Source of the DNA: Ryuthela nishihirai
Taxonomy: Eukaryota; Arthropoda; Arachnida; Araneae; Heptathelidae
Assembly: GCA_038380435.1 (NCBI GenBank)
Contig: JAWZYU010000011.1
Location: 79,481,501-79,545,500 of the forward strand
Reading direction: 5' to 3'
Length of the DNA: 64,000 bases
Shown: positions 21,890 through 31,919 of the stretch, one piece after another
Numbering within the stretch: the stretch's first letter is position 1
Layout of the letters: each line of letters opens with the position of its first letter
Position numbers and translations under genes: made by a program
Notes under the pieces: generated by a model
Database searches by the model: none
What the model was told of the DNA's origin: nothing
The model's input: the letters and a program-made list of their open reading frames with translations, nothing else

Positions 21890-22079
21890 TTATTTATTAG
21901 CATGTTTCTCTACTGATCAAAGGGACCTAGGTTTACAGCCCCGGATAAGGCATGGATGTTTGTGTTGTTCTTCTGCTGAGGACCAGCCACTCTCACAAAC
22001 CCCTTCTACTATGGCGTATTAAACTGAAAGACTCCCGTCAGATTTCTGTGATAAGCAACTGTTTGACGAGGGTATATAG
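21890..22079 (+). mobile_element. SINE2 copy, degraded
   Basis: Head TTAGCATGTTTCTCTACTGATCAAAGGGACC, altered B box GGTTTACAGCC, body GTTCTTCTGCTGAGGACCAGCC and a tail ending GATAAGCAACTGTTTGACGAGGG. The tail substitutions are unusual for the family. Confidence 0.75.
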
Positions 22080-22081
22080 AT

Positions 22082-22303
22082 AATATCTACCCTGCCCTCG
22101 GGGAGCCGACGTTAGGAAAGCCGACGTCAGTTAAATGGGAAGTAAAATTTTAGCCTTGTGTGCAGGATAACCATAGCCTGTGCCATTAAAACAGTAAGAT
22201 TGAGGCAGGCTTCCATCTGTCTCCTAACAGCTGTACAGTGGGTCTTTGCTGTAACCAGGACATTTAGCCCATTGTGCAGAAAACAGAGCCGCTCAGACGA
22301 AAT
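22082..22303 (+). mobile_element. SINE1 copy without tRNA-like head
   Basis: Begins ATCTACCCTGCCCTCGG directly after a SINE2 tail. Continues with CTTCCATCTGTCTCCTAACAGCTG and ends CATTTAGCCCATTGTGCAGAAAACAGAGCCGCTC. The join to SINE2 is abrupt. Confidence 0.75.
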
Positions 22304-22344
22304 ATGTTAACTCAAGCATCATTCCATCCTCCTCACCCCAAAAG

Positions 22345-22500
22345 ACACGAGCAGGCCCGGACCTGAAAAAAAAAAAATAAAATCGAGGAGAGGGAAACAA
22401 GAAACACAATCGAGGCGAAAAAACGTAAGGGGGGGGGGGGCGCAAGAGGCTGTATTTCCAATGCAATATATCATTTTCCCCTCGTTTTATAAATTTTTTA
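22345..22500 (+). repeat. Dispersed repeat with G-run (related to 31026-31180)
   Basis: GCAGGCCCGGACCTGAAAAA, AAATCGAGGAGAGGG, AATGCAATATATCATTTTCCC are found in order, diverged, at 31026-31180. A 12-G run is at 22429-22440. Likely a non-autonomous DNA element; ends not defined. Confidence 0.55.
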
Positions 22501-22689
22501 ATTTTTTTTGAAAAATCCATGAAACATAAATAAGTTTAGTAATATTTGTTTCTATTACTAGGATTCTGAAAAGGAAGAGGAGATGCCCCCTCCCTAGATC
22601 TTGTCCTTGGACTCGAGTATGTAACCCTCCACCCATAAGACTTTTTAGGCACATTACTGATGATCTGAAATGTAAAATAGAACAGACTG

Positions 22690-22866
22690 CTTTTGATTTA
22701 ATCATTTGCTGAATTGAATCACTTACTCAATTACTTAACAATGTATTCTATAAAACTTATAATGATGCAAAATTTTATTCTTTTCACCCTCCCAAGTTTA
22801 AGTTGTGTGGTCCCAGTCAGCTCTCTCTATCCACTTATTTTTATCTTTGCAATCTTGCTCTTGAAG
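22690..22866 (+). repeat. Dispersed repeat, copy 2 (of 21608-21785)
   Basis: TCATTTGCTGAATTGAATCACTTACTC through ATCTTTGCAATCTTG. Same order of blocks as copy 1. Confidence 0.7.
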
Positions 22867-24410
22867 TCCTCTTTTCGGCATTCTTTTTTTCATACCATTT
22901 TTCCATCTCTTTCACCGTCTTCTTCCAGTGGGTTCTCACTTCCATATTAAATTTAGCCCTCTTCCTTTATCCGTCATATTCATAAGTCTTTCTCATTTTG
23001 ATAATATTTTTTACACCTCCAATATTTTTATGTAATCTCTGATTGTTTTAGTTTCTTTATTTATCATTTTATCTAGTCTTTGCTTTCTCGGATATCTTTT
23101 GCAATATCCACTTCGATTACTTTTATCTCAGATGCAAACCTTTCTCAGAAAATCATTTTTGATTCTTATGTTTACAATTGTATTAAAATAGAAAGCACTC
23201 TTACTGCTTTCTATTTTTGGTCCTCTATTTTAATAATCTTTCTTTAATTTTTTTCATCATACATTCGACTATTAATAACAGCTTTCTCTTTGCTGGGTGT
23301 TAGAAAACTGACATCAGAATCCAAAAAATTGAAACATTGGAAACTTTTTTCTTTGAAAAATTTCTAATTATCACATCTATTTTATGTAAAAAGATGTAAT
23401 CCAAGTAATTACAATCTTATGCCAGTTTTTAAGTAGAAAAACAATTTTAAATACCTTTTAAAAGTTATTAAAAAATAATAATGAAAACACTTTTCAAAAA
23501 TCGACAAACATGCATGCGTTTTAAAAACTGTTTTGGGAAAGGAGTTAAGAGCAAAAGTCACAGGAGTCTGATATCTCCTGTTCAATGGGTGTATGTAGCT
23601 CATGACCATATGGGTTACGAGGTGAAGGGATGCTCAGCTTAATGAGAGGCAATTTACGGAGTGGAGGGGAGCTCTGCCTGGCTCGGCTGCGGTTAACTCC
23701 TTCTCCCTTCGGGTCAAGGAAGGGGGGACGACATACTAGGAAGAGTCTATTTCAAAACTCGGCCGGTTTGGTATTCTGAGGTACTTCGCTTTCCAAGGCC
23801 TGTGGTAGTTAAAATGAAAAAGAAACATTCTGTAAACTTTAATAAAATGTATATTTTAGCTGCATATGTAATGATTGAATAGTATATGAATTTTGAATGT
23901 TTTTTGGTTAACAAGGAAAGTAAATCTTCCAGATTCTATAACTCGTTAAATATTAAAAATATCAAAAGTAGGTATTTAGGCAGACCGCAGTCAGATCTTC
24001 AAATGTGATTGCCAATAATCACAGTTTTCTATAAAAAGTGCTTTTAAGAAATTGTAGAATTGTGAATTTGATTCCCTCTTGATCAAACATTTCACTATTT
24101 CTACTTTCTGTTGAGAACCTATCAATGCATGAATTTATTATTCAGTCCTAAGGCTTTTTGATCTCCCCTTCAAATCCAAAAGAATTATTCCATGTTTCCT
24201 TTGTTTTTTTCTGAAATGCAAGTTTCAAGAAGGCAATGAACACACCACATTCTGCAGTCGACTCTTAAAGTCCCCCCTGTTGCCTGGAGGGATGCAGGTA
24301 GTTTGTCATTTAGACGTTAATTGATGGTCGTTTGAACCCTCTGAGCAGGAGATGCACAAAGAGGGAAGGGAGAGTTCACCCTACCTTCTCCCGGAACGGT
24401 AGCGAAAGGG
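22867..24410. other. Spacer without recognised gene
   Basis: AT-rich. A GC-richer island (about 23620-23800, GGCTCGGCTGCGGTTAACTCC, CTTCGGGTCAAGG) looks like part of some repeat I do not know. No credible ORF. Confidence 0.4.
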
Positions 24411-24414
24411 TTAA

Positions 24415-25110
24415 AATGCTAATAATTATGCACCTGGTATGCGGTCCCCTAGGAAGGTCCATATATATTTTATGGAAGCAATAAAACTTTTGCGGCCCCC
24501 TGGGGCGATCCGTCTAAATTTTATTGGTGTAATCAAACTTATACGTCGCTGCTCACTGAAAAAACCCTGTGTTCGATGGGGAGGAGGATGTAAAAAACTC
24601 CCTCAAACCGTTTGAGCACGTGTGGTATCGACCATCACATTAGGCTTTCCCCCACTGGCCCAGATTGACGTCATCAACATGGGTTTTGTGGTCTTGAAGC
24701 AGACATGTTATTTGCTTTCCCCCTTCTTTCCTTCCTGTGTGCAAAAATCGACACATGCTCATGGAGACATGATTACGAAATAAACTCATGTTCGTGGATC
24801 GGATTCAGAACTGTGGTAATGGCTTCGTTGGTTATTGGCATTTAGAAGTGGTCAACGTTGATTATCACGTGGTGATTCCAACGCTGCAGACGGACGTGTC
24901 CTTAAACAATTAGAAGGGTTGAAATCAATACGAATCTGGAGTGCGGCCTAGCATATTAGACGAATTGCGAGAAATAGTCGAGATGCAAATAGGGCATAGA
25001 TGTGACTTGTTGAAACAACTATCTACAAGTGCAAAAGGAATGCATCCTAGGAAGGGAAAGGGTATCGACACACCTCTATGTTTATTGAGCCTTGGAGGCG
25101 TCTCGGTTAC
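24415..25110 (+). repeat. Left terminal inverted repeat
   Basis: About 75-80 percent identical by eye to the right arm. Contains CCCTGTGTTCGATGGGG, CGTTTGAGCACGTGTGGT and the block ending CTATGTTTATTGAGCCT. The frame ATTAGACGAATTGCGAGAAATAGTCGAGATGCA is partly open here, so the arms may once have been coding or transcribed. Confidence 0.8.
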
Positions 25111-25257
25111 TCTGGTTATCTATTGATTGGTTTAAAGCAACATGATGTCTTACGTAACGGGAAACGTCACCACTCCCGTTAGGACCTCATTGGTTCGGTT
25201 AATACCGCTAAAGGCACAGGATGAATGTGTTTCATCTCATTTTTAAAAGGCTGCAGA

Positions 25258-25757
25258 TGAATTTTGACTACACTATGAGCATGGATAAAATATATCTGGT
25301 CGTTGAATTTGACGGATCTAATGAAAGAGGATAATTCTACGTTCGGGAATTAGGATATGTATCGATAAGCCTCGAAACCCAATTGATACATTTTGACATG
25401 GGAGACTGTGGATGACTTTCTCCAAAAGAATGAAGACGGTGCAATGTTGTATTAAATATGTCCAAGGTCTCCCTCTCCATCCCAGAAAGCACTAACCCAG
25501 GCTACCTTCAAACGGACACAATCTGAAATCTGTGAATCATTTCTCACCCGCCCCCCGAACACCCGGTGGTAGTGCATAAGAGAGGTTATTATGAGAAAGA
25601 TACTCTAGAAGAGGTAGGGATTCCATATCCGAACTTGGAACATTTTGGATTCCCTAAGGTGGATAAAATTCATCCCCTATGCTATCAGGGATGCAGACAT
25701 CATCACTTTGAATCTATTCACTGCCCTAGTCTCAAAGCAAGAGCATTAAAGACTGGA
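25258..25757 (+). pseudogene. Decayed ORF of uncharacterised protein family inside the long-TIR element
   Basis: The plus frame reads YLVVEFDGSNERG, FYVRELGYVSI and HFDMGD..., then LSPKE, with stops at about 25333 and 25414. After frame changes, 25566-25757 is open: VVVHKRGYYEKDTLEEVGIPYPN, LEHFGFPKVDKI, a Cys/His cluster and SIHCPSLKARALKTG. The order D-G (start), FYVRELGY, KGGYYEKDLL-like, IPYxNLExxGxPK and HCP near the end resembles short uncharacterised proteins that I remember from arthropod genomes in multi-copy loci. I know no function. The early acidic residues could fit a nuclease fold, which is speculation. The gene is broken by at least two stops and frameshifts. Confidence 0.5.
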
Positions 25758-27122
25758 TGATTCGTACACTATTTTAAGTGCTTAAGGAATTCCTGGACGC
25801 AGGAAGAAAAATCTTCAGAAACGGTTCTTTTTAGAATCCCCAAATCTTGTCGAAAGGATTGCCAATCGTACTAAAGTCTGTGTTGATAATGAACTAGTGT
25901 CAGATTCTCAAATTTAAAGCAAAATGTAGTACTAAGTACAGTCACAAGAACAGACACTGTTCTAAGTACTGGAGTCTCAATCAGTGAAATTCAAGGATGA
26001 GGTTTTGTCTGTAAAAAAAAAAGAGCAATTCTGTCTGGACTAATCTTGGTAAACCGCATAGAGTCATAGGATTCCAATAGAAAAGCTGTTATTATAACCT
26101 TCCGATATAACAAACTTCTCTTCTCCGTAGGAAATCTTATAGCCTTTTCAAATATATACCGTAATGGTCTTTAGCTCATTTTGAAGAATGTCCAATCTAT
26201 TCTTTAGAAATAAGCAAATCATGCTTTCGAGCCTAAACGTCGTGACTGATCACTAAAGTATTATCTTCAAATTGATGATGGACAAACCTTAATTTCTCAG
26301 TATTTCACTTCATGGAGCTTGTTATGCGTTCGATTATTTCTCTATCTGTAAAATATTGGGACCAAAAGTAGAAGTTCCAGACGAAAACTTTACTCCTAGT
26401 TCCCGTATAAGGGAAGGGTTAAAATATATTTCACTCACCGAGACCCTAAAGTACGATTAATCCTTTTTTCGTCAGCATTATATCTAGGAAAAAGGAAGTC
26501 TTTTTTTTTTTGCATGGTTGTGACAATTTGAATTACTAAGCCTGCAGAATACAGTTTGCACAGAGGGGCAAACCGAGAGAAAAGCCTTCCGAGGCTTGAA
26601 ATTCGCTTATTCGATCCAATGACGATATTGTGTGAATCTCTTTTGCGTTGTCTGGCTATGATGGTCTCCCATTCATGACTTAACTTTAGCCTTCAGGTGA
26701 AAGTAGAAGAAATCTTGTCACTCTCTCCACGACGCAAGCCAATGGGCAAATACGAATGAGTCGTGTCTCCAACTCATGCTAGAGCCTGAGAACAAACCAC
26801 CCTCTCTGCTATCCTCAGGGATGGATTTCTCACTCTGTTGACATAAGATTAATTCATATGGAAGAAAAAAATTATTTCAAGCCTCAACACATTTTCTAAT
26901 GCAGTGTGTAAACACACATCTTTCTGCACTAATTCATAGACTAACGCATATTAACTATTGTACCTTTCATATTTTTGTCATCATGACATATTCAACGAAG
27001 AAAAAATTATTTCAAAACTTCTTTAACCCTCACCTTCTTTCACACAGGAGGTGATCATTAGTTTTCCTAAAGCAACAGTCACCTCAGTGGTTTTTCCTTA
27101 ATTTTATATCTCAGTATACTGT
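25758..27122. other. Interior of long-TIR element, no gene recognised
   Basis: Moderately AT-rich, many stops in all frames, no repeat shared with the rest of the window. It may hold the remains of a transposase too decayed to read. Confidence 0.4.
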
Positions 27123-27134
27123 GATGCCAGAACT

Positions 27135-27510
27135 TTTGGGTTTAGTTGTTTTACCTCCGAGCGGCACTTTTTTGCACACCATGGGCTAAATGGCCAGGTC
27201 ACATGGACCTCGAAGGCTCAGAGAAGGTTGGAGGGGACCCACTGGAACAGCTATTGGGAGACAGATGGTAGCCTCCTGTCAAGGCCATCCAGCGTGTTCT
27301 TTAATGTGCACAGGGTATGGCTCTCCTGCACATGGCTTAACGTTCCATCCGACGGACGGCAGCCTTTCCAAGCCCATCGGTATCCCCTACTGACCGTGGG
27401 CAGGGCGGGAAATTTTTGCGATAAATCTCAACGCTGACCCAGCTGGGACTCGAACCTGGGAACTACAGACTACGAGCCTGGCGCGCTACCGACTGAGCCA
27501 CCCCCGCCCC
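27135..27510 (-). mobile_element. SINE1, full length with target-site duplication and intact A/B boxes
   Basis: Best SINE1 copy. On the minus strand the tRNA-like head has A box TGGCTCAGTCGG and perfect B box GGTTCGAGTCC. Next come the body (GACGGCTGCC, ACATTAAAGAACACG, TACCATCTGTCTCC) and the 3' end GTGCAAAAAAGTGCCGCTCGGAGG, then TAAAACAACTAAACCC. It is flanked by GATGCCAGAACT (27123-27134) and GACGCCAGAACT (27511-27522), a 12-base duplication with one mismatch. It is inserted in the long-TIR element and therefore younger than it. Could still be transcribed by Pol III. Confidence 0.93.
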
Positions 27511-27599
27511 GACGCCAGAACTGATTGGTGGGATGGTTTAGAAAGGTTAAGCTGCCATTCTGCAATAGAATTTGTCATGACAATTTTTATCCCTTTCAA

Positions 27600-28489
27600 A
27601 AATCATTTTTCTAGCAGCTCCCAGGCTCAATAAACATAGAGGTGTGTCGATACCCTTTACCTTCCTAAGACGCATTCCTTTTCTTCCTGTAGATAGATGT
27701 TTGAGCAAGACAGAAAATTTTGTGCGTTATTTGCTTCTCTACGTTTTCTTGCAATTCCGGTAACACGTTAGGCCATGCTACAAATTGTTTTATCAATCTT
27801 TCAACACTTCTAAACGTTTAAGGTACAAGTCCGCCTGCAGCGTTGGAATGGTCAAGACCGTTCAATCAGCCTTGAACCCTTCTTCTAAATGCAAACTATA
27901 ACCATTCGAAGCCGATGCCACAACACTGTTCTGAATTCATCCACGAACGTTTTCGTAGTCATGTCTCATACGCATGCGTCGATTTTTTGCACACAGTGGG
28001 GGGGAAAGCAAATAACATGTCTGTACTCGACCACCAAACACATCTTGATGTCACTCTGAACCACTGGGGAAAGCCCTATGTGATGGTCGACACCACACGT
28101 GCTCAGACGGTTCGAACGAGTTTCTTTTTACATCACCCCCGTCGAACACGGGGGTTTTTCCCCCGAGTAGAGCCGTACGTTTTATTAAAATACCCCCTCA
28201 AGCAGCTGCTTGCCACAGAGGTCTGACAGGAGACTGTCAGTTTATATGCCATAGTAGGTCTGTGAGGATGGCAGGACCTCAGCAGAAAAACAACACACAC
28301 AACCATACCTTACCCGGGGCTCGAACCCAGGTCCCTTAGATCAGTAGCCAAGCGTGCTAACCACTCGGCCATGTTACATCCATGAAATTTACACGGATCA
28401 CCCCAGGGGGCTGGAAAAATTTTATTGCTTCCATAAAATTTATATGGACCTTCTGAGTGGACCGCATACCAGATGCAAAACTACTACCG
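27600..28489 (-). repeat. Right terminal inverted repeat, interrupted by SINE2
   Basis: Inverse of 24415-25110. The SINE2 at 28191-28373 splits it into an outer ~115-base part and an inner ~590-base part. GTGTTCGACGGGGG-type sequence forms a small palindrome (CCCCCGTCGAACACGGGGG at 28135-28153). Confidence 0.8.
28191..28373 (-). mobile_element. SINE2, near full length
   Basis: Minus strand: head GGCCGAGTGGTTAGCACGC (A box), CTACTGATCTAAGGGACC, B box GGTTCGAGCCC, body GCTGAGGTCCTGCCATCC, tail CAGACCTCTGTGGCAAGCAGCTGCTTGAGGG. The TGGCCGAGTGGTTAGC start resembles class II tRNAs (Leu/Ser). Inserted in the right arm of the long-TIR element. Confidence 0.92.
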
Positions 28490-28499
28490 TTTTAAGCAA

Positions 28500-29062
28500 T
28501 TTTTCTTGAAACTATCAGTACTCTTTTAAGCAAAAATCGATGTCGGAGGCAAAATCGTTTTAGTAATAAAGAGCCACAGCTCATTTTGGGAAAAAAAGAA
28601 CCGCAGAAATATCCTTAATCAATACTTTCTAATCCTAGTAGAAAGCCTTACAAAGAGTTTAATAAACGTGTAAAGGATCAGTTAGCAGCTAAGAATCTAT
28701 AAATGTCTTCGCTGACAAAGCAGCTAGAGAGCTGTACCAGATAACGTTTTGTGTGCGAAAAAAAAGAACAGGTATAAAGGATCAATAATCTGAATGGTTG
28801 CACTCTTTGAACAGGTGTGTCAGTTTTATTTTCTTGGGAGCTATATAGCAGATACTGGTGAAGCGTGGCATGAGATTAACAGACGAAATGGGATTGCTGC
28901 CAGGGCTTTTAAGAGTCCATGGTGAGTGTGGAGAAAGAGACGTATACTCCTAAAGACTACCATTGGACTGTAGATATAATAGTTTGGTTCCTTCTATGGT
29001 TATTTATGGTACTGAAAACTGGACTCTTTGTTAAGAAAACAGGAAATTCAGTGGCAGCCATA
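28500..29062 (+). mobile_element. RTE-like LINE fragment F, internally deleted
   Basis: Starts with a match to the LINE interior (CAGTACTCTTTTA..., then AAATATCCTTAATCAATAC). It runs to GAACAGGTATAAAGGAT and jumps about 1 kb in family coordinates to CTGAATGGTTGCACTC. It continues through CTTGGGAGCTATATAGC and CGTATACTCCTAAAGAC to about 29062. No intact frame or 3' end. It abuts the right TTAA of the long-TIR element. Confidence 0.85.
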
Positions 29063-31025
29063 ATAAAGGGACCACAGCCCCTTCCACGAGACCCACAAGT
29101 GTTTATTTTTTTCATTTCAACAGCTAGCTAATTTCTTTTCAAAGAGAAACCCTGACTCCTTCAGTACCCCATATGAAGGCTACTAATTGTGATCTTGAGG
29201 AACCTGTAGCTACATCTATTGAAATTATGCTATAACACTTTTAATAACAAAAACAACTTTATTTATGCTTACAAAACTGTTTTATACAGGGTATATTAAA
29301 CATCCTGCCAGATCTTATGGCTTGTCAGCAGGTTTAACATCAAATATATAAACGATGAAATAAATCGTCACTTATGATAAAAAAAATCAGGGTTATAAAC
29401 ACAGATGCCAACACACTATAAGCTATCTAATTAACAAAATTGTAATATGTTGGGAAAATTCATCATTTTATAATATTTTAATATATATAGAACTTAGTAG
29501 ATATTACATTTTTTCTCGTTTAGTTTGAATAACAATTGCGTGATATTTATGAATAACCTATAATTTAAGAAACGAAAATGCAGTCTTACTTCATAAACTG
29601 CAGTAAAACCTCGATTTCAAGGATCATGATTTTATGGTCAGAAATTAAGAAATACAGTATTACAGAAACAGTAATAGTAAGGACAAAAACTATACGGGTT
29701 TTATCAGCTTTTGCTCAGTGAAAATCGCATCTTACTCATATATATATGCTGGATTTTCTTCCACCTAATTAGACGACATTTGACCAATGAATAAATGCAC
29801 CAAAGAAACTGAGTAACCTGCGCAAACATTAAACTAACTTGCTAATCAACAAGGTCCGATTTGATCTCTGCAATGTTGATTAGGCTAGTTTGTTTTGGTT
29901 GTTACCTCGGAAAATACACCAACCTATAAAATCTGTACACCAGGCCTTAATATCAGTAATGAAAGGATCATGTCGTTCACCTGTGCCAGATGGATTTGAT
30001 CGATTGAAATGGGTTTTTAGTAAATCACGTGGGGACAAGGGAGCATGATAACTCCCGAGATTCAAAATGAAAGTCTTTCTATTTAGTGTCATTATTGCTA
30101 CTACAGATATTAGCAATGGCAAAGTAGGCTAGGTTCTCAAAAACTCGATTTCCAAATATTTTATTTAGTAAAATATTTTGCATTCGATATAATCAAATCA
30201 ATATGTACAGAACTAGTGTTTCACTTAAGTTATTATTGTGAAATGTGAATATGTTATTATTGTGAAATTCCCTAAAAACAAGTTATTTATTCTTGCTTTT
30301 ATTTTTTAATTATTGTTCAGAGATTTTTATTGCTTACAGGAGATAATCTTTCATGTTATGAAGATGATCAACCAACTTCAAGACTATCGGTCTAATTTGC
30401 TCGGTATGTGCTTGGGATGACCAAACAGGAGTTCCAAACCTATGACCTAATGGACAAGGCTCAGCATAGGCCCTAGAACCACGTTATGTGATATAAATTG
30501 TCCTTTCCTCATATTGACGTGGTCAGTGTGTGTAAAAGTATAGACTAAGTTGGTTTTGCATCAGCAACATGGATATACAGTCATCCAGTGCAACACAGTT
30601 CTTACATTACCTCGAAGAAAAATGGTTGTCATGATGGACTTCTAACAAAGTATGGATGTCGAGCATGACGTTAAGTAGCTGGTATCTTGATAACAGCTAC
30701 CATGGTAAGCTGCTCGCATTCTGTGGTGTCACTAGTCTATTTATGGTGGTATATCTCTGTATTGAGCAACATGAGTGCCATCTCATAACAGCAGTGGTCC
30801 AGCTAACCACAGTGTGCAATTTTGGAATGGTATGACTAATATCCACATGAGAATGAAATTGGCATTAGCTCTATGGATGACAATCGATGGTCATCATTAG
30901 TACCCATGATCACTGGGAGACAGAAGGAGCTGCACCTTACAAGAGCGCATCATCCAAACCAACACGACCATTGACATGTGGAAATCTGTCACTTGGCCAG
31001 ATGATTATTTCCACATCATACCAAA
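29063..31025. other. Region without recognised gene
   Basis: AT-rich. The stretch 30350-31000 is less AT-rich and may be old transposon sequence, but I cannot align it to any family. No ORF with a recognisable motif. Confidence 0.4.
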
Positions 31026-31180
31026 GGGGGCAGGACCAGATATACTGAAAAATCGAGGTTGGAGAGGGGGCAATACACACAATAGAGCGAAAAAAAAGTA
31101 AAAGTAGAGACTAGATTTTCAATGAATGCAATATATAACATTTACCCTTCCATTCTATGGAGTTCGAAAAAATTTAGATA
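31026..31180 (+). repeat. Dispersed repeat (related to 22345-22500)
   Basis: GCAGGACCAGATATACTGAAAAATCGAGG, then GAGAGGGGGCAA, AATGCAATATATAACATTTACCC. Same block order as at 22345, without the G run. Confidence 0.5.
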
Positions 31181-31919
31181 ATGCATAAAATATATATGTT
31201 TAATAATTTTTGCCCATAAGGTATGACCCATTGCCCACTACACCCGACCCTGAATGGAGGTGTTTACATTTGGAGAAAACAACAGGAGACCACAGCACCA
31301 ATATGCACAGTGTTCAGTATGCAGTAGGTAGTGGTGATGCTGTGCTTTGGAGACTTATTGTTGCATGCCTGATCACAGTGAATCAACAGCTCGAGGGGAC
31401 TGCATACCTTTCTATCATTGCTGCCAATCCGACACTGAACCTGGCAATGTACAGGCATTACAAGATAGGATGTGGAATGCATGGATGACTACTGGAGCAA
31501 ATATTGTGGAGTTCATACCCCAGCTGTATCATGGAAAAAATGTTCTCCCATGATATATGTGGGTTTTGTAAATGCAAAGTTGACTCAGCATATATCATCA
31601 ATATGAAACTTGTATTTTGTGTGCACAGCTCTACAATTCCATGAGGATATTGGCGAATCTTCAAATGCACCAACAGAGACAGCCATTTTGAAAACGTTTA
31701 AAAGAACCTTTTAAGGCTTTATTATAACACAGATTTACAATGCTGTTCACAATGATTTGTTTTATTTGTTGCACTGGGGAAACAGGTCTGCTTATAAATA
31801 CCTGATCAAATAGGAACATCACAGCTCCTGATCGAATAACTATTCCATTTAAATTTCTGTTAAACATACCATATACATAAGATTTCACTTTTCTCACGAT
31901 TCAGTTATAGCTGGTTTTA
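31181..31919. other. Spacer between repeat and zinc-finger array
   Basis: Short overlapping open frames at 31210-31553 on the plus strand have no recognisable motif and no consistent frame. I do not call a gene. Confidence 0.35.

Larger units (their letters stand above)
24415..28489. mobile_element. Unassigned 4.1 kb element with ~700 bp terminal inverted repeats
   Basis: The left arm (24415 to about 25110) is repeated in inverse orientation at 28489 to about 27600, apart from a SINE2 inserted in the right arm. Landmark pairs: CTGGTATGCGGTCC (24433) with GGACCGCATACCAG (28457-28470); GACATGTTATTTGCTTTCCCCC (24703) with its inverse near 28010; CCAACGCTGCAG (24878) with CTGCAGCGTTGG (27835); GGGTATCGACACACCTCTATG (25061) with its inverse at 27630-27650. 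TTAA lies just outside both tips (24411-24414 and 28490-28493), but TTAA is common in AT-rich DNA. The interior carries a decayed ORF (25258-25757) and a SINE1. TTAA sites are used by piggyBac and Kolobok elements, but I find no transposase motif of either. Confidence 0.75.

Noticed and set aside
27190..27437. Two overlapping 67-69 codon frames
   Set aside because: They are read through the SINE1 body in antisense; the same phantom peptides appear at other SINE1 copies (38400, 51473).
27440..27511. tRNA gene on minus strand
   Set aside because: It is the tRNA-like head of SINE1 with a 12-base target duplication around the whole 376-base element.
28290..28373. tRNA gene (A and B box, TGGCCGAGTGGTTAGC)
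   Set aside because: It is the head of a SINE2 with body and tail attached and repeated many times; no complete cloverleaf.
24411..28493. piggyBac transposon on the basis of TTAA alone
   Set aside because: The tips do not start with CCC, the inverted repeats are far too long and no piggyBac transposase motif is readable, so I left it unassigned.
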